A stretch of 64,000 nucleotides of DNA. Origin: Leucobacter sp. OH1287. GTDB taxonomy: Bacteria > Actinomycetota > Actinomycetes > Actinomycetales > Microbacteriaceae. This document shows, piece after piece, positions 34,796 through 42,094 of this stretch (positions are counted from its first letter, which is position 1; each line of letters opens with the position of its first letter). The stretch covers positions 1 to 64,000 of the forward strand of contig NZ_RQYM01000003.1 in the NCBI RefSeq assembly GCF_003859945.1. Direction: 5' to 3'. The notes below the pieces were generated by a model. That model was not told the DNA's origin, did no database searches, and saw only the letters and a program-made list of their open reading frames with translations. The translations under genes were made by a program, and so were the position numbers.

Positions 34796-35503
34796 CTACA
34801 GCCAGCCGGACTCGCGCGCCTCATAGACCGCCTCGCTGCGATTCTTCACCCCGAGTTTGTGAATAATCGACGACAGGTGGTTTCTCACCGTTCCCTGCGA
34901 GAGGTGCACACGCTGCGCAATCTGACGCACAGAGGCGCCGTCAGCTGCCGCAGCCAGCACCTCACGCTCCCGTTCGGTCAGCGGGGAGCGGTGGGTTAGT
35001 GAGCTGATCGCAAGTTCCGGGTCAATCACAGTTTCACCGCGAACAACCCGGCGAATCGCCTCCGCCAGTTCGGAGGCGGGGGAGTCCTTGACAACAAACC
35101 CGTTAACCCCGGCCGCGAGCGCCTTCTCCAGATACCCGGGGCGCCCGAAGGTTGTGACAATAATAATCGGGGTGGTGGATCCGCTCGCCCGCAGCGCTGC
35201 AGCAACGGCGATGCCGTTCAGGTGCGGCATCTCGATGTCGAGCAGCGCAATATCCGGGTTGGTGGTTTGGCAGAGCCTGAGTGCCTCCTCCCCGTTTTTT
35301 GCCTGTGCAACAACGGTTATGTCTGGTTCCATCTCAAGCAGCGCGGCGAGGGCTTCGCGGACGAGCGTCTGATCGTCGGCGAGCAGCGCCGAAAGCTGCC
35401 CGGCCCGCCGCTCGCAGGCGGCTGCGTCCGCTGGTTCTGTCTCCTCGGTCTGCCGATTAGACACTGCCTGGCCGGTCGTTTCTGGGTTTTTATTCGCTGT
35501 CAT
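34796..35503 (-). CDS. NarL/LuxR-family response regulator of the ABC exporter operon
   Basis: A 235-residue DesR-like regulator. Residues 1-36 are an unstructured polar extension. The receiver domain follows (LLADDQTLVREAL; phosphoacceptor in IALLDIEMPHLNG; Lys in GFVVKDSPASELA), then a GerE/LuxR helix-turn-helix (LTEREREVLAAAADGASVRQ, HLSQGTVRNHLSSIIHKLG). Its ATG overlaps the stop of the kinase C-terminal frame as ATGA, so it is cotranslated with the split histidine kinase. It probably controls the linked ABC transporter. Confidence 0.92.
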   Translation of the reverse strand: MTANKNPETTGQAVSNRQTEETEPADAAACERRAGQLSALLADDQTLVREALAALLEMEPDITVVAQAKNGEEALRLCQTTNPDIALLDIEMPHLNGIAVAAALRASGSTTPIIIVTTFGRPGYLEKALAAGVNGFVVKDSPASELAEAIRRVVRGETVIDPELAISSLTHRSPLTEREREVLAAAADGASVRQIAQRVHLSQGTVRNHLSSIIHKLGVKNRSEAVYEARESGWL

Positions 35504-35820
35504 CTAAACTCCACCCTGAGGGTTGTGCCGGTTTCGTCGGAGGTGATTGTGAGACGGTAGCCGGCATCTGCGGCGCGTGCTTTCAGTCCCCTCAGCCCGA
35601 AACCACCCCCGCTGTTAAACCCGCTGCCATCGCCGGGCCCGGATCCGCCGCCACTGCCGTTGTCGCTGAAGCTGCAGCCACTCTCGCTAAACCTGATCAC
35701 GCAGGCGCTCGCGTTTGCGTGGCGGATCACATTCGTCGTCGCCTCCCGCAGCAGCCACACCGTAAACGCCCGCTGTTGCCCGTTCCAACTGTCCCAGGAA
35801 CCCTTCCTGCTCACGGTCAC
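35500..35820 (-). CDS. Histidine kinase, ATPase half in a separate reading frame
   Basis: A 106-residue frame with the HATPase_c domain of a DesK-type kinase. The N box is LLREATTNVIRHANA, the G1 box SDNGSGG and the G2 box GGFGLRGLKARA, within an unusually Gly/Ser-rich ATP lid. It begins at GTG 35820, whose bases overlap the TGA of the upstream half (GTGA), and ends in ATGA overlap with the response regulator. The two halves read as one kinase if a single base is inserted at the junction (GGG to GGGG), so it is either a frameshift mutation, a sequencing error, or a genuine two-polypeptide kinase. Confidence 0.75.
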   Translation of the reverse strand: MTVSRKGSWDSWNGQQRAFTVWLLREATTNVIRHANASACVIRFSESGCSFSDNGSGGGSGPGDGSGFNSGGGFGLRGLKARAADAGYRLTITSDETGTTLRVEFR

Positions 35821-36611
35821 CCGGCGTGCTTGAGCGCGGTTTCACTGTCTGATAGCTGTCTCTCCAGCGTCGGCAGCCGCAGATTGGTAACGGCATCGCG
35901 CACCTCTGTGATTGCGCGATTGGTGAGAACGAGAATGCTGTCGAGCTCGGCCGCGGTCCGTTCCGGGTCGCTTTGCACACTGCGTTTCGCAAGCTGCGCC
36001 TTCAGTGACAGCACGGTGAGTGTGTGCCCGAGAATGTCGTGAATATCGCGGGAGATAGCTTCCCGTTCCTGGTTGGCTTTCTCGCGCGCAATAATCTCCC
36101 GCTGTTTGGCTTCAAAGTGTTCCACGAAGCGCATCACGAAGATAAACAGCAGACCGATTAGCGGGCCGGTTCCGTAGTAGAACCACCTGTCCCCGAGAGC
36201 TGGCACGGTGATTGCCATAACCCCGGCGGCGGTGAGCAGGATCCACCAGATTGAATATTTGAATGGGCTTGCGAAGATGATCGAAGCAACCGGGTAGAGG
36301 ACCATGCTGCTTGCGCCCACTCCGATTGCTGGAATCGTTAGGAGGATCAGTAGCACCTGCAGCAAAACCAACGCAAGCAGTTGTTTGCGCGGGATCAGGG
36401 TTGGATCCGGCGCGGTTGCGAACCAGGTGGAGCACCAGACAAACACGAGCGCGAGGCAGACGATTGCGAGGTAGGCGAGGATCCGCCACCCAGTGTGCAC
36501 CTCCGGCGGGGATAACCACACCATGCCGACTGGGATTGTCAGGAAGACGGTCCAGATCGAGGCATAGAGGGCTTGTGGCAGGTCTGCCCTGGTGAAACCC
36601 CGTGCGATCAT
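35817..36611 (-). CDS. Histidine kinase, membrane sensor and dimerisation half
   Basis: A 264-residue protein with about six membrane helices (residues about 15-160) and a HisKA_3 dimerisation domain: the phosphoacceptor His is in REAISRDIHDILGHTLTVL. It ends ...SETALKHAG at a TGA exactly where a normal DesK/NarX-type kinase continues into the ATPase domain. That domain is encoded by the overlapping frame starting 4 bases back. On its own this half can dimerise and be phosphorylated but cannot bind ATP. The operon order is ABC ATPase, permease, kinase halves, regulator. Confidence 0.8.
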   Translation of the reverse strand: MIARGFTRADLPQALYASIWTVFLTIPVGMVWLSPPEVHTGWRILAYLAIVCLALVFVWCSTWFATAPDPTLIPRKQLLALVLLQVLLILLTIPAIGVGASSMVLYPVASIIFASPFKYSIWWILLTAAGVMAITVPALGDRWFYYGTGPLIGLLFIFVMRFVEHFEAKQREIIAREKANQEREAISRDIHDILGHTLTVLSLKAQLAKRSVQSDPERTAAELDSILVLTNRAITEVRDAVTNLRLPTLERQLSDSETALKHAG

Positions 36612-36643
36612 ATGTTCACCCTAGAGCAATCCAGCAAACGAGC

Positions 36644-37447
36644 CTATTTTCGGGCGGTGTGTCGTTTCACACCGATCATGCAGCCGATTATGAACACGAG
36701 TGTCCAGACCGCAATGTTGAGCAGTGGCTGCCAGAGCTCGTACTGGCCGGCGAATTCCCCGTTTACGGAGTAGTAGCCCTCGGTTAGCGGCCACTTCACC
36801 AGCTGGTTGACTCCCCAAATCGGGGTGTAAACCGAAAAGTCCATGAGGAATCCGCTGAGCGGTGTGAAGGCGTTGCCGAGGAACATCAAAACGACGAGAC
36901 TGCCGGATGCCGCCGAAACCGCGGACTCGCTGCGGAACAGCAGACCGTACATCAGGCCGTAGAGCGCGAAGATAACGCCCGAGCCGATAACCATCAGCGC
37001 TGTTAGGATCCACAGCTGAGGTGCCATTTCGGCGTCGCGGAAGTAGCCTGTGACGTAGATCGCAAGCACTGGCAGCAGTGAAATTACCGTTGCAACCAAG
37101 ATTTTAGAGACGATGTAACCGGCTTTTGACATTGGGGTGAGCGCCAGCTGTCTGCCCCAGCCCTGACTGAGTTCAACGGCGGCGCTGCCCGCGAGGCTAA
37201 TAACCGCGGTGAGGCTGCCGTAGAGCGCCATCGCAACCATAATTACCGCGCCGACAGTGCCGGCACCGTTGAAGGTTTTCTGGGAGCCGAAGTCGTAGAC
37301 CATCGAGAAGATGAAGTACATAAACAGCGGCAGCACCACAATAAAAAACAGGGTTGCGAACATTCTGAGGTTGCGCACCAGGTCGTATTTTGTGTACTTC
37401 AGGATCCGCAGCGGCCCGGGTGTTTTTTTGATCTGAACGGTTGTCAT
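36644..37447 (-). CDS. ABC-2 type transporter permease
   Basis: A 267-residue membrane protein with six helices in the ABC-2 pattern. Its N-terminus LKYTKYDLVRNLRMFATLFF is typical, and QGWGRQLALTPMSKAGYIVS is the coupling-helix region. It pairs with the ATPase encoded 116 bp upstream to form an exporter, possibly for a lipid, peptide or drug. It is located between the ATPase and the two-component genes, as in DesKR-like or LiaRS-like resistance operons. The substrate cannot be inferred. Confidence 0.88.
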   Translation of the reverse strand: MTTVQIKKTPGPLRILKYTKYDLVRNLRMFATLFFIVVLPLFMYFIFSMVYDFGSQKTFNGAGTVGAVIMVAMALYGSLTAVISLAGSAAVELSQGWGRQLALTPMSKAGYIVSKILVATVISLLPVLAIYVTGYFRDAEMAPQLWILTALMVIGSGVIFALYGLMYGLLFRSESAVSAASGSLVVLMFLGNAFTPLSGFLMDFSVYTPIWGVNQLVKWPLTEGYYSVNGEFAGQYELWQPLLNIAVWTLVFIIGCMIGVKRHTARK

Positions 37448-37483
37448 GATGCTTCTTTTCGCTTGGCTTTGAACGTTTAGGGT

Positions 37484-37510
37484 GTGAGTGGGAAGTTTGT
37501 GAGTGGGAAG
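37484..37510. repeat. Short direct repeat in the ABC operon spacer
   Basis: TGTGAGTGGGAAG appears twice in tandem, separated by TT, in the 116-bp gap between the ATPase and permease genes. No hairpin or promoter is evident there. Confidence 0.55.
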
Positions 37511-37563
37511 GGAGTGATGGGTGCGGGCTTGGAGGCTTAGCGGCTTAGGGCCTAAAGCCTTGT

Positions 37564-38466
37564 TTACGGCGTCTTGGTTGTGAGGTTCGTAAACGCCTCA
37601 TCGAGCGAGGCGGTGTGCACCTCAACATCGGTCGCGGGTGTTTCGGTTAGCAGGAACCTGACGAGCGCGTCAGCGTTATCGCTCTTAAACACGAGCTTCT
37701 TCTCTGTTGCGGTGTGTGATTTCACGGCGGGCAATTTTGCAAGCAGCAGCGGATCCGGATCCGCCCACCGCACCGAAACAGTTTTCAGGCCTGCGAAACT
37801 GCGGATATTCGCGACCGTGTCGTCTGCGATCAGCTGCCCGGCAGCGATCAGGATAATCCGCTGCGCAAACTCCTCAGCCTCGTGCAGATAGTGGGTTGCG
37901 AAAACAACCGTGCGGCCCGCGCGAGCCTCCTCCCGCATTGTTTTCCAGAACTCCTGCCGGGCGTTAACATCCATGCCGGCGGTTGGTTCGTCAAGGATAA
38001 GCACCTCCGGATCGGGTAAAAGTGCCAGCGCAAAACGCAGCCGCTGCACCTCACCGCCCGAGCACCTGGACACTTTGCGTTTCGCGAGATGGCTAATTCC
38101 CGCCCGCTCCAGGGCAGTTTTGGGGTCGAGCCCGCCGCTGTAGAGCGCGCCGATCATCCGCACGGTCTCGCCGACGGTTAAATCTGGCAGCAGGGATCCG
38201 CTCTGCAGCACCGCGCTAACGCGACCGGCGCGAGCTGCCTGCTGCGGTTTAACACCGAGCGTTGTGACGCTCCCCGCGGTTGGGGTTGTGAAACCTAAAA
38301 CCATGTCGAGAGTGGTTGTTTTGCCGGAACCGTTCGGCCCGAGCAGCGCAACAATCTCACCCTGTTTGATCTCAAAACTAAGATCGTTAACGGCCTTAAT
38401 CGTGTCACCGCCAACACGGAAGTGCTTTGCGGCGTTTTGCAGTTGGATCGCTGTTTTTCTGTTCAC
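37564..38466 (-). CDS. ABC transporter ATP-binding protein
   Basis: A 300-residue ATPase. I start at GTG 38466 (VNRKTAIQLQNAAKHFRVGG), the natural beginning of the domain, with GAGGA about 9 bases upstream. Walker A is LLGPNGSGKTTTLDM, the signature is CSGGEVQRL (Cys for the usual Leu), Walker B is EVLILDEPTAGMD and the H-loop is VVFATHYLHEAE. A C-terminal extension of about 80 residues is common in ABC-2 exporters. It powers the permease encoded next. Confidence 0.92.
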   Translation of the reverse strand: MNRKTAIQLQNAAKHFRVGGDTIKAVNDLSFEIKQGEIVALLGPNGSGKTTTLDMVLGFTTPTAGSVTTLGVKPQQAARAGRVSAVLQSGSLLPDLTVGETVRMIGALYSGGLDPKTALERAGISHLAKRKVSRCSGGEVQRLRFALALLPDPEVLILDEPTAGMDVNARQEFWKTMREEARAGRTVVFATHYLHEAEEFAQRIILIAAGQLIADDTVANIRSFAGLKTVSVRWADPDPLLLAKLPAVKSHTATEKKLVFKSDNADALVRFLLTETPATDVEVHTASLDEAFTNLTTKTP

Positions 38467-38617
38467 ACTCCAATCCTCGCAGGCGGGTGGGCCAAAATGG
38501 ATCTGCCGAAACACCTGAATCCGCTGTGACATTTGTCAGGGGTTGTTGCTGCCTACGGGCGGTTTGGTGGTGGATCCGTGGGTTGCTGCGCTGCTGCCGT
38601 AACCGCTGTTGCCGGGT

Positions 38618-38652
38618 TGTGGAAAACCGCAAAACGGCGAGAGTTATCCACA
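38618..38652. other. Inverted pair of DnaA-box-like 9-mers
   Basis: TTATCCACA (38644-38652) is a perfect bacterial DnaA box on the + strand. TGTGGAAAA (38618-38626) reads TTTTCCACA on the other strand. They lie 17 bp apart in the divergent spacer before the Tad ATPase gene, with a GGATCC at about 38571. DnaA binding is an inference. Confidence 0.45.
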
Positions 38653-38702
38653 GTTAGTCGCCCAGCGTCTAAATCACGCTGACCGCCTGCTGAAATTGGG
38701 GC

Positions 38703-39767
38703 ATGAAATATCAGACAACCCAAATCCTGACGCCGCACGGTCGTATGCCGGGCGATCCTGCCCCGCGTGATCCCGTGCCGCGAGCCGCGCTGCCGCACCA
38801 GGGCGGTGAACTGCGCAGCAGCAAGCTACCCCTTGCCGCGCAGCTCGCCCTCGGCGGTCTGACTGCGCTGCTTGACAGGCCAGAGATGCGGGACCTGTTT
38901 ATTCACGCGGGCGCTTCCGGGGTGCGGGTTTGGGCTGATAGCGGATCCGGCAACCAGCAGGTAAAAAACCACGGCTTAGACAGGGCGGGCGTTGCTGCTT
39001 TGGCGGTGAAGCTGATTGCCTGCGGTGGTAGGCAGCTTGACGAACTGCATCCCTGCCAGGATGTGAAACTCGGGGACGGTATTCGAGTGCACGCGGTTTT
39101 AGGGCCCGTCAGCGTTAGCGGGGCGACGATCTCGATCAGACTGCCGCGTGTACACCATCCGAGTTTTGGTGAGCTGGTGGAGGCCGGTTTGTGTGACCAT
39201 AAGACCGCGAAAATATTGACTGCCGCGGTTAGCCTGCGCAAGAATATTCTGATCACCGGCGGCACCGGCAGCGGCAAAACAACGCTGCTTGCCGCGCTGC
39301 TCGACATGGCGGATCCCGCTGACCGGATTATTACGATTGAGGATTTGGCGGAGATTAGGCTGACGCACGAGCACACCGTCTCGCTTGAAGCGAGAACCGC
39401 CAACAGTGAGGCCGCCGGCGCGGTCTCTGTGCAGGAGCTGCTGATTCAGGCACTGCGGATGCGACCCAACCGGATTGTGCTGGGTGAGTGTCGCGGCGCC
39501 GAAATCGTAACGCTGTTAAACGCCCTCAACACCGGCCACGATGGCGGTGCGGGAACACTGCACGCGAGCTCAATCAGAGACGTGCCGGCAAGACTTGAGG
39601 CGCTCGGAGCCAGCGCCGGTATGGAGCCGACAGCGCTCGCTAAACAGGTTATTAGCGCTGTGGATCTCGTCGTCCACCTGCAAGCGGAGCACGGCAGGCA
39701 CCGGGTTGAGGCGCTTGGCACACCCACTCTGCAGGCGGATCAGCGACTCGGAATCGCGGTGAAATAG
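38703..39767 (+). CDS. tadA: Tad/CpaF-type secretion ATPase
   Basis: A 354-residue type II/IV secretion ATPase of the TadA/CpaF group. Walker A is ITGGTGSGKTTLLAALLD, the Asp box IITIEDLAEIRLTHE, and the Walker B region IVLGECRGAEIVTLLNALNT is followed by GAGTLHASS. It would energise assembly of Flp-type pili. Its TAG overlaps the GTG of the next gene by one base. A Ssd/TadZ-like gene, usually just upstream in actinobacteria, is missing. Confidence 0.9.
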   Translation: MKYQTTQILTPHGRMPGDPAPRDPVPRAALPHQGGELRSSKLPLAAQLALGGLTALLDRPEMRDLFIHAGASGVRVWADSGSGNQQVKNHGLDRAGVAALAVKLIACGGRQLDELHPCQDVKLGDGIRVHAVLGPVSVSGATISIRLPRVHHPSFGELVEAGLCDHKTAKILTAAVSLRKNILITGGTGSGKTTLLAALLDMADPADRIITIEDLAEIRLTHEHTVSLEARTANSEAAGAVSVQELLIQALRMRPNRIVLGECRGAEIVTLLNALNTGHDGGAGTLHASSIRDVPARLEALGASAGMEPTALAKQVISAVDLVVHLQAEHGRHRVEALGTPTLQADQRLGIAVK

Positions 39768-40675
39768 TGTTTACGCGCAAAAAACCAACCGAGTATCAGC
39801 AGGCGAAAACCCTGTTGCAGAGACAGTCGCTGCTTTTGCGGGGAGGTTTGCCGAGCGCCAAGATTTGGAGCACGCTCGCGGGTGAGGGGCACCGGGTTGC
39901 CCAGCGGTTAGAGATGGCTGCGGCAAAAACCAATACCTCGGTTGAGGACGCACTCACAGCACTTCAGCACCCGGTTTGGAGGCTTTACGCGGCCGTGCTC
40001 ACAGTCGCGAAAACCAGCGGCGCACCGCTAGCTCTCGCCTGCGAGCGACTGGCCGGAGCACTGCAAGAGTTGGAGACGATACGACAAAAACGCGGCGTGC
40101 TTTTAGCCGGGCCAAAAATCAGCACAACAATCATCTGCTCACTGCCCATCTTTGCGATCGGGATCGGCTACCTGATGGGGTTTGACCCGGTGAGGGTTTT
40201 AACAACCGGCTTCGGGGTGCTACTCGCCGCAGCGGGTTTAACACTGTTGACGATTGGGGCGCTGTGGATCCGGGTGCTGATTAAACGGGTTGAACAGGCA
40301 GAAATTATCGCCGGAATCGAGTGTGAACTGTTGATTATTGCCCTGGGCGGTGGGAAACCGATAAGTGAAGCGGTGAGACTCGTGGTTGATAGCCTCGATA
40401 AAACTGAAACTGCCTGGTGTGATTTGAAACAGTTCACTCGCGAGGGGGAGGTTACTAAAGCGTTGAACACGGCGGTGCTGGTCGGCACCCCAGTCAGTCA
40501 AATGCTCTTGGAGACAGCGCACTCGCAGCGCCAGGAGGTGCAGGCGAAACTAGCGAAACAGGCAGAAAAGCTGGGCGTGAAAGTGCTCCTGCCGATGAGC
40601 TGCTGCGTACTACCGGCGTTTATGCTGCTCGGTGTTGTGCCGGTGCTGATGTCGATTATCGGCGAGATGTTTTAA
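39767..40675 (+). CDS. TadB/TadC-like inner membrane platform protein (apparently both halves in one)
   Basis: A 302-residue type II secretion F-like protein. It contains two consecutive half-modules: a cytoplasmic helical part (residues about 30-110), two membrane helices (about 118-175), then a second helical part (IAGIECELLIIALGGGKPIS...) and a final membrane helix (PMSCCVLPAFMLLGVVPVLM). Actinobacterial Tad clusters normally use two genes, tadB and tadC, each with one module. This looks like a condensed fusion. It starts at GTG overlapping the ATPase stop and acts as the pilus assembly platform. Confidence 0.78.
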   Translation: MFTRKKPTEYQQAKTLLQRQSLLLRGGLPSAKIWSTLAGEGHRVAQRLEMAAAKTNTSVEDALTALQHPVWRLYAAVLTVAKTSGAPLALACERLAGALQELETIRQKRGVLLAGPKISTTIICSLPIFAIGIGYLMGFDPVRVLTTGFGVLLAAAGLTLLTIGALWIRVLIKRVEQAEIIAGIECELLIIALGGGKPISEAVRLVVDSLDKTETAWCDLKQFTREGEVTKALNTAVLVGTPVSQMLLETAHSQRQEVQAKLAKQAEKLGVKVLLPMSCCVLPAFMLLGVVPVLMSIIGEMF

Positions 40676-40799
40676 CCCCGGGAAACCCGAAAGCCAAAGC
40701 TTAGAAACCCAAATCCCAGCCGCGAATCCCACAATCTTTGCCGTAAGCCTCAAAAGCCAAACAACATGAAACAGGAAACCAGAAAGGAAATTAAGGACA

Positions 40800-41132
40800 A
40801 TGACTCAAACAGTTATATCTAAGAAACCGAAAACGGGGATTGTTTCCCCGCTGACGAAAGCAAACACTGCGCTTTACACGGTCGCGCTGTGGCTGCTCAC
40901 CGTCACAACCATGCAGGTGCACCAGCAAAAACAGGACCGGTTAAAACACCTCCGTGCTGGCCCAAACCCCGAGGAAAAACACAACGACAGGGGAGCGGTC
41001 ACCGCCGAATACGCGATTGTGATTATGGCGGCTGTGGCGTTCGCGGGGCTGCTGGTGGTGATTATGCGCTCCGGACAGGTGCAAGAAATGCTGACACAGC
41101 TTGTGCAAAACGCCCTCAACTCAGCGGGGTAA
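40800..41132 (+). CDS. Flp-like pilin (DUF4244 type)
   Basis: A 110-residue protein with a long polar N-terminal part. The prepilin-like stretch is DRGAVTAEYAIVIMAAVAFA, with the Glu five residues after the likely cleavage Gly, and then a single membrane helix. It is the expected major pilin of the small actinobacterial Flp/Tad system. An AAGGA motif precedes the ATG. An earlier hydrophobic stretch (residues about 24-38) is unusual for the family and might be a second membrane segment. Confidence 0.8.
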   Translation: MTQTVISKKPKTGIVSPLTKANTALYTVALWLLTVTTMQVHQQKQDRLKHLRAGPNPEEKHNDRGAVTAEYAIVIMAAVAFAGLLVVIMRSGQVQEMLTQLVQNALNSAG

Positions 41133-41146
41133 ACGGCATCGGCAGA

Positions 41147-41500
41147 GTGGGGGCAGTGCCTCACCGCATCGCACCGGATAGTGACCGCGGCAGCGTCACC
41201 GCCGAGTACGCGCTAGTGTTGCCGCTAGTGCTGGCAACACTCGCTTTTATTATCGCGGCGGTGACACTCGGAGCACACAAAATAGTGCTTACCAGTGTCG
41301 CAGCAGACTACGCAAGATTTATGGCAAGAGACGACAGCGCAGCCGCGCAGGCATCGCTCGCGCAGCTCAACTACAAAACAGCGATAACACAACAGCATTA
41401 CGGCCAAATCAGCTGCTACGACATCAGCGGCAACCCGGGTGTTGGACCACTCTCAATAATTACGATCACCGCAAGAGGTTGCGCGGCCAAAACCGAATAG
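41147..41500 (+). CDS. TadE-like pseudopilin
   Basis: A 117-residue protein with DRGSVTAEYALVLPLVLATL, the TadE-like prepilin motif, followed by a membrane helix and a small extracytoplasmic domain with two Cys (SCYDISG and RGCAAKTE). The start is uncertain: GTG 41147 or GTG 41156, both without a strong ribosome binding site. Closely spaced with the pilin gene before it. It would be a minor pilin in the Tad system. Confidence 0.7.
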   Translation: MGAVPHRIAPDSDRGSVTAEYALVLPLVLATLAFIIAAVTLGAHKIVLTSVAADYARFMARDDSAAAQASLAQLNYKTAITQQHYGQISCYDISGNPGVGPLSIITITARGCAAKTE

Positions 41501-41531
41501 CGCAGCGACAAAAACAACGGGGGAGGGCGCG

Positions 41532-41855
41532 TTGAGCACGGTTGGATCAGTCAGCATTATTGCGATCACAGTTGCGATGGGATCCGCCGTGCTCACCGCA
41601 GCAGGCGCGGCCGTCACAGTCCACAAAACCGCTGTGGCGGCAGACAGCGCAGCGCTCGCAGCAGCTGAGGCAGCAACCGGGTGGATCCACGCAGACCCCT
41701 GCGAGATTGCCGCCCAGGTGGCTGCTGCCTACGGCGCGGAACTGCGCAGTTGCGAGATTGATGAGCTCGGGGACAGCAGGATTAAAACCTCGGGTCGAAC
41801 GGTGTTTGGTGAGGTTATTAGAGAGTCCCACGCGGGGTTGGGAGACAATTTGTGA
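41532..41855 (+). CDS. TadE/TadG-like protein of the helicase/secretion neighbourhood (Rv3654c type)
   Basis: A 107-residue protein with an N-terminal membrane helix (SVSIIAITVAMGSAVLTAAG) and the family signature AVAADSAALAAAEAATG then DPCEIAAQVAAAYGAEL. It starts at TTG with GGGAGGG 5 bases upstream. It is the last gene of the compact pilus cluster. The DEAD-box helicase gene usual next to this family is not adjacent; topA follows. Confidence 0.75.
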   Translation: MSTVGSVSIIAITVAMGSAVLTAAGAAVTVHKTAVAADSAALAAAEAATGWIHADPCEIAAQVAAAYGAELRSCEIDELGDSRIKTSGRTVFGEVIRESHAGLGDNL

Positions 41856-42094
41856 CCGCTTTTGTTAGGGTAACGATTAGAATGGATGTAAGCGCGAGCC
41901 GCTAACTGTGCTCAGATTAACTCACCATGATATTTAGCCACCATGTTGTTAAGGCACCATGTTGGAACGGGTAAGATAACTTGCAGACAGGCCGTGGGCG
42001 AATGCTAGAAAATATCGGCGCAGTGGCTTTGCAGTGTATTAAGGTGTTAGAAACTGCAAATTACTGAGTTACAGTGTTTAATTTAAGGAGTTGC

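Noticed and set aside
41856-42094. A small gene in the spacer before topA
   Set aside because: Short frames only, with repeated CACCATGTTG but no ribosome binding site or codon bias.
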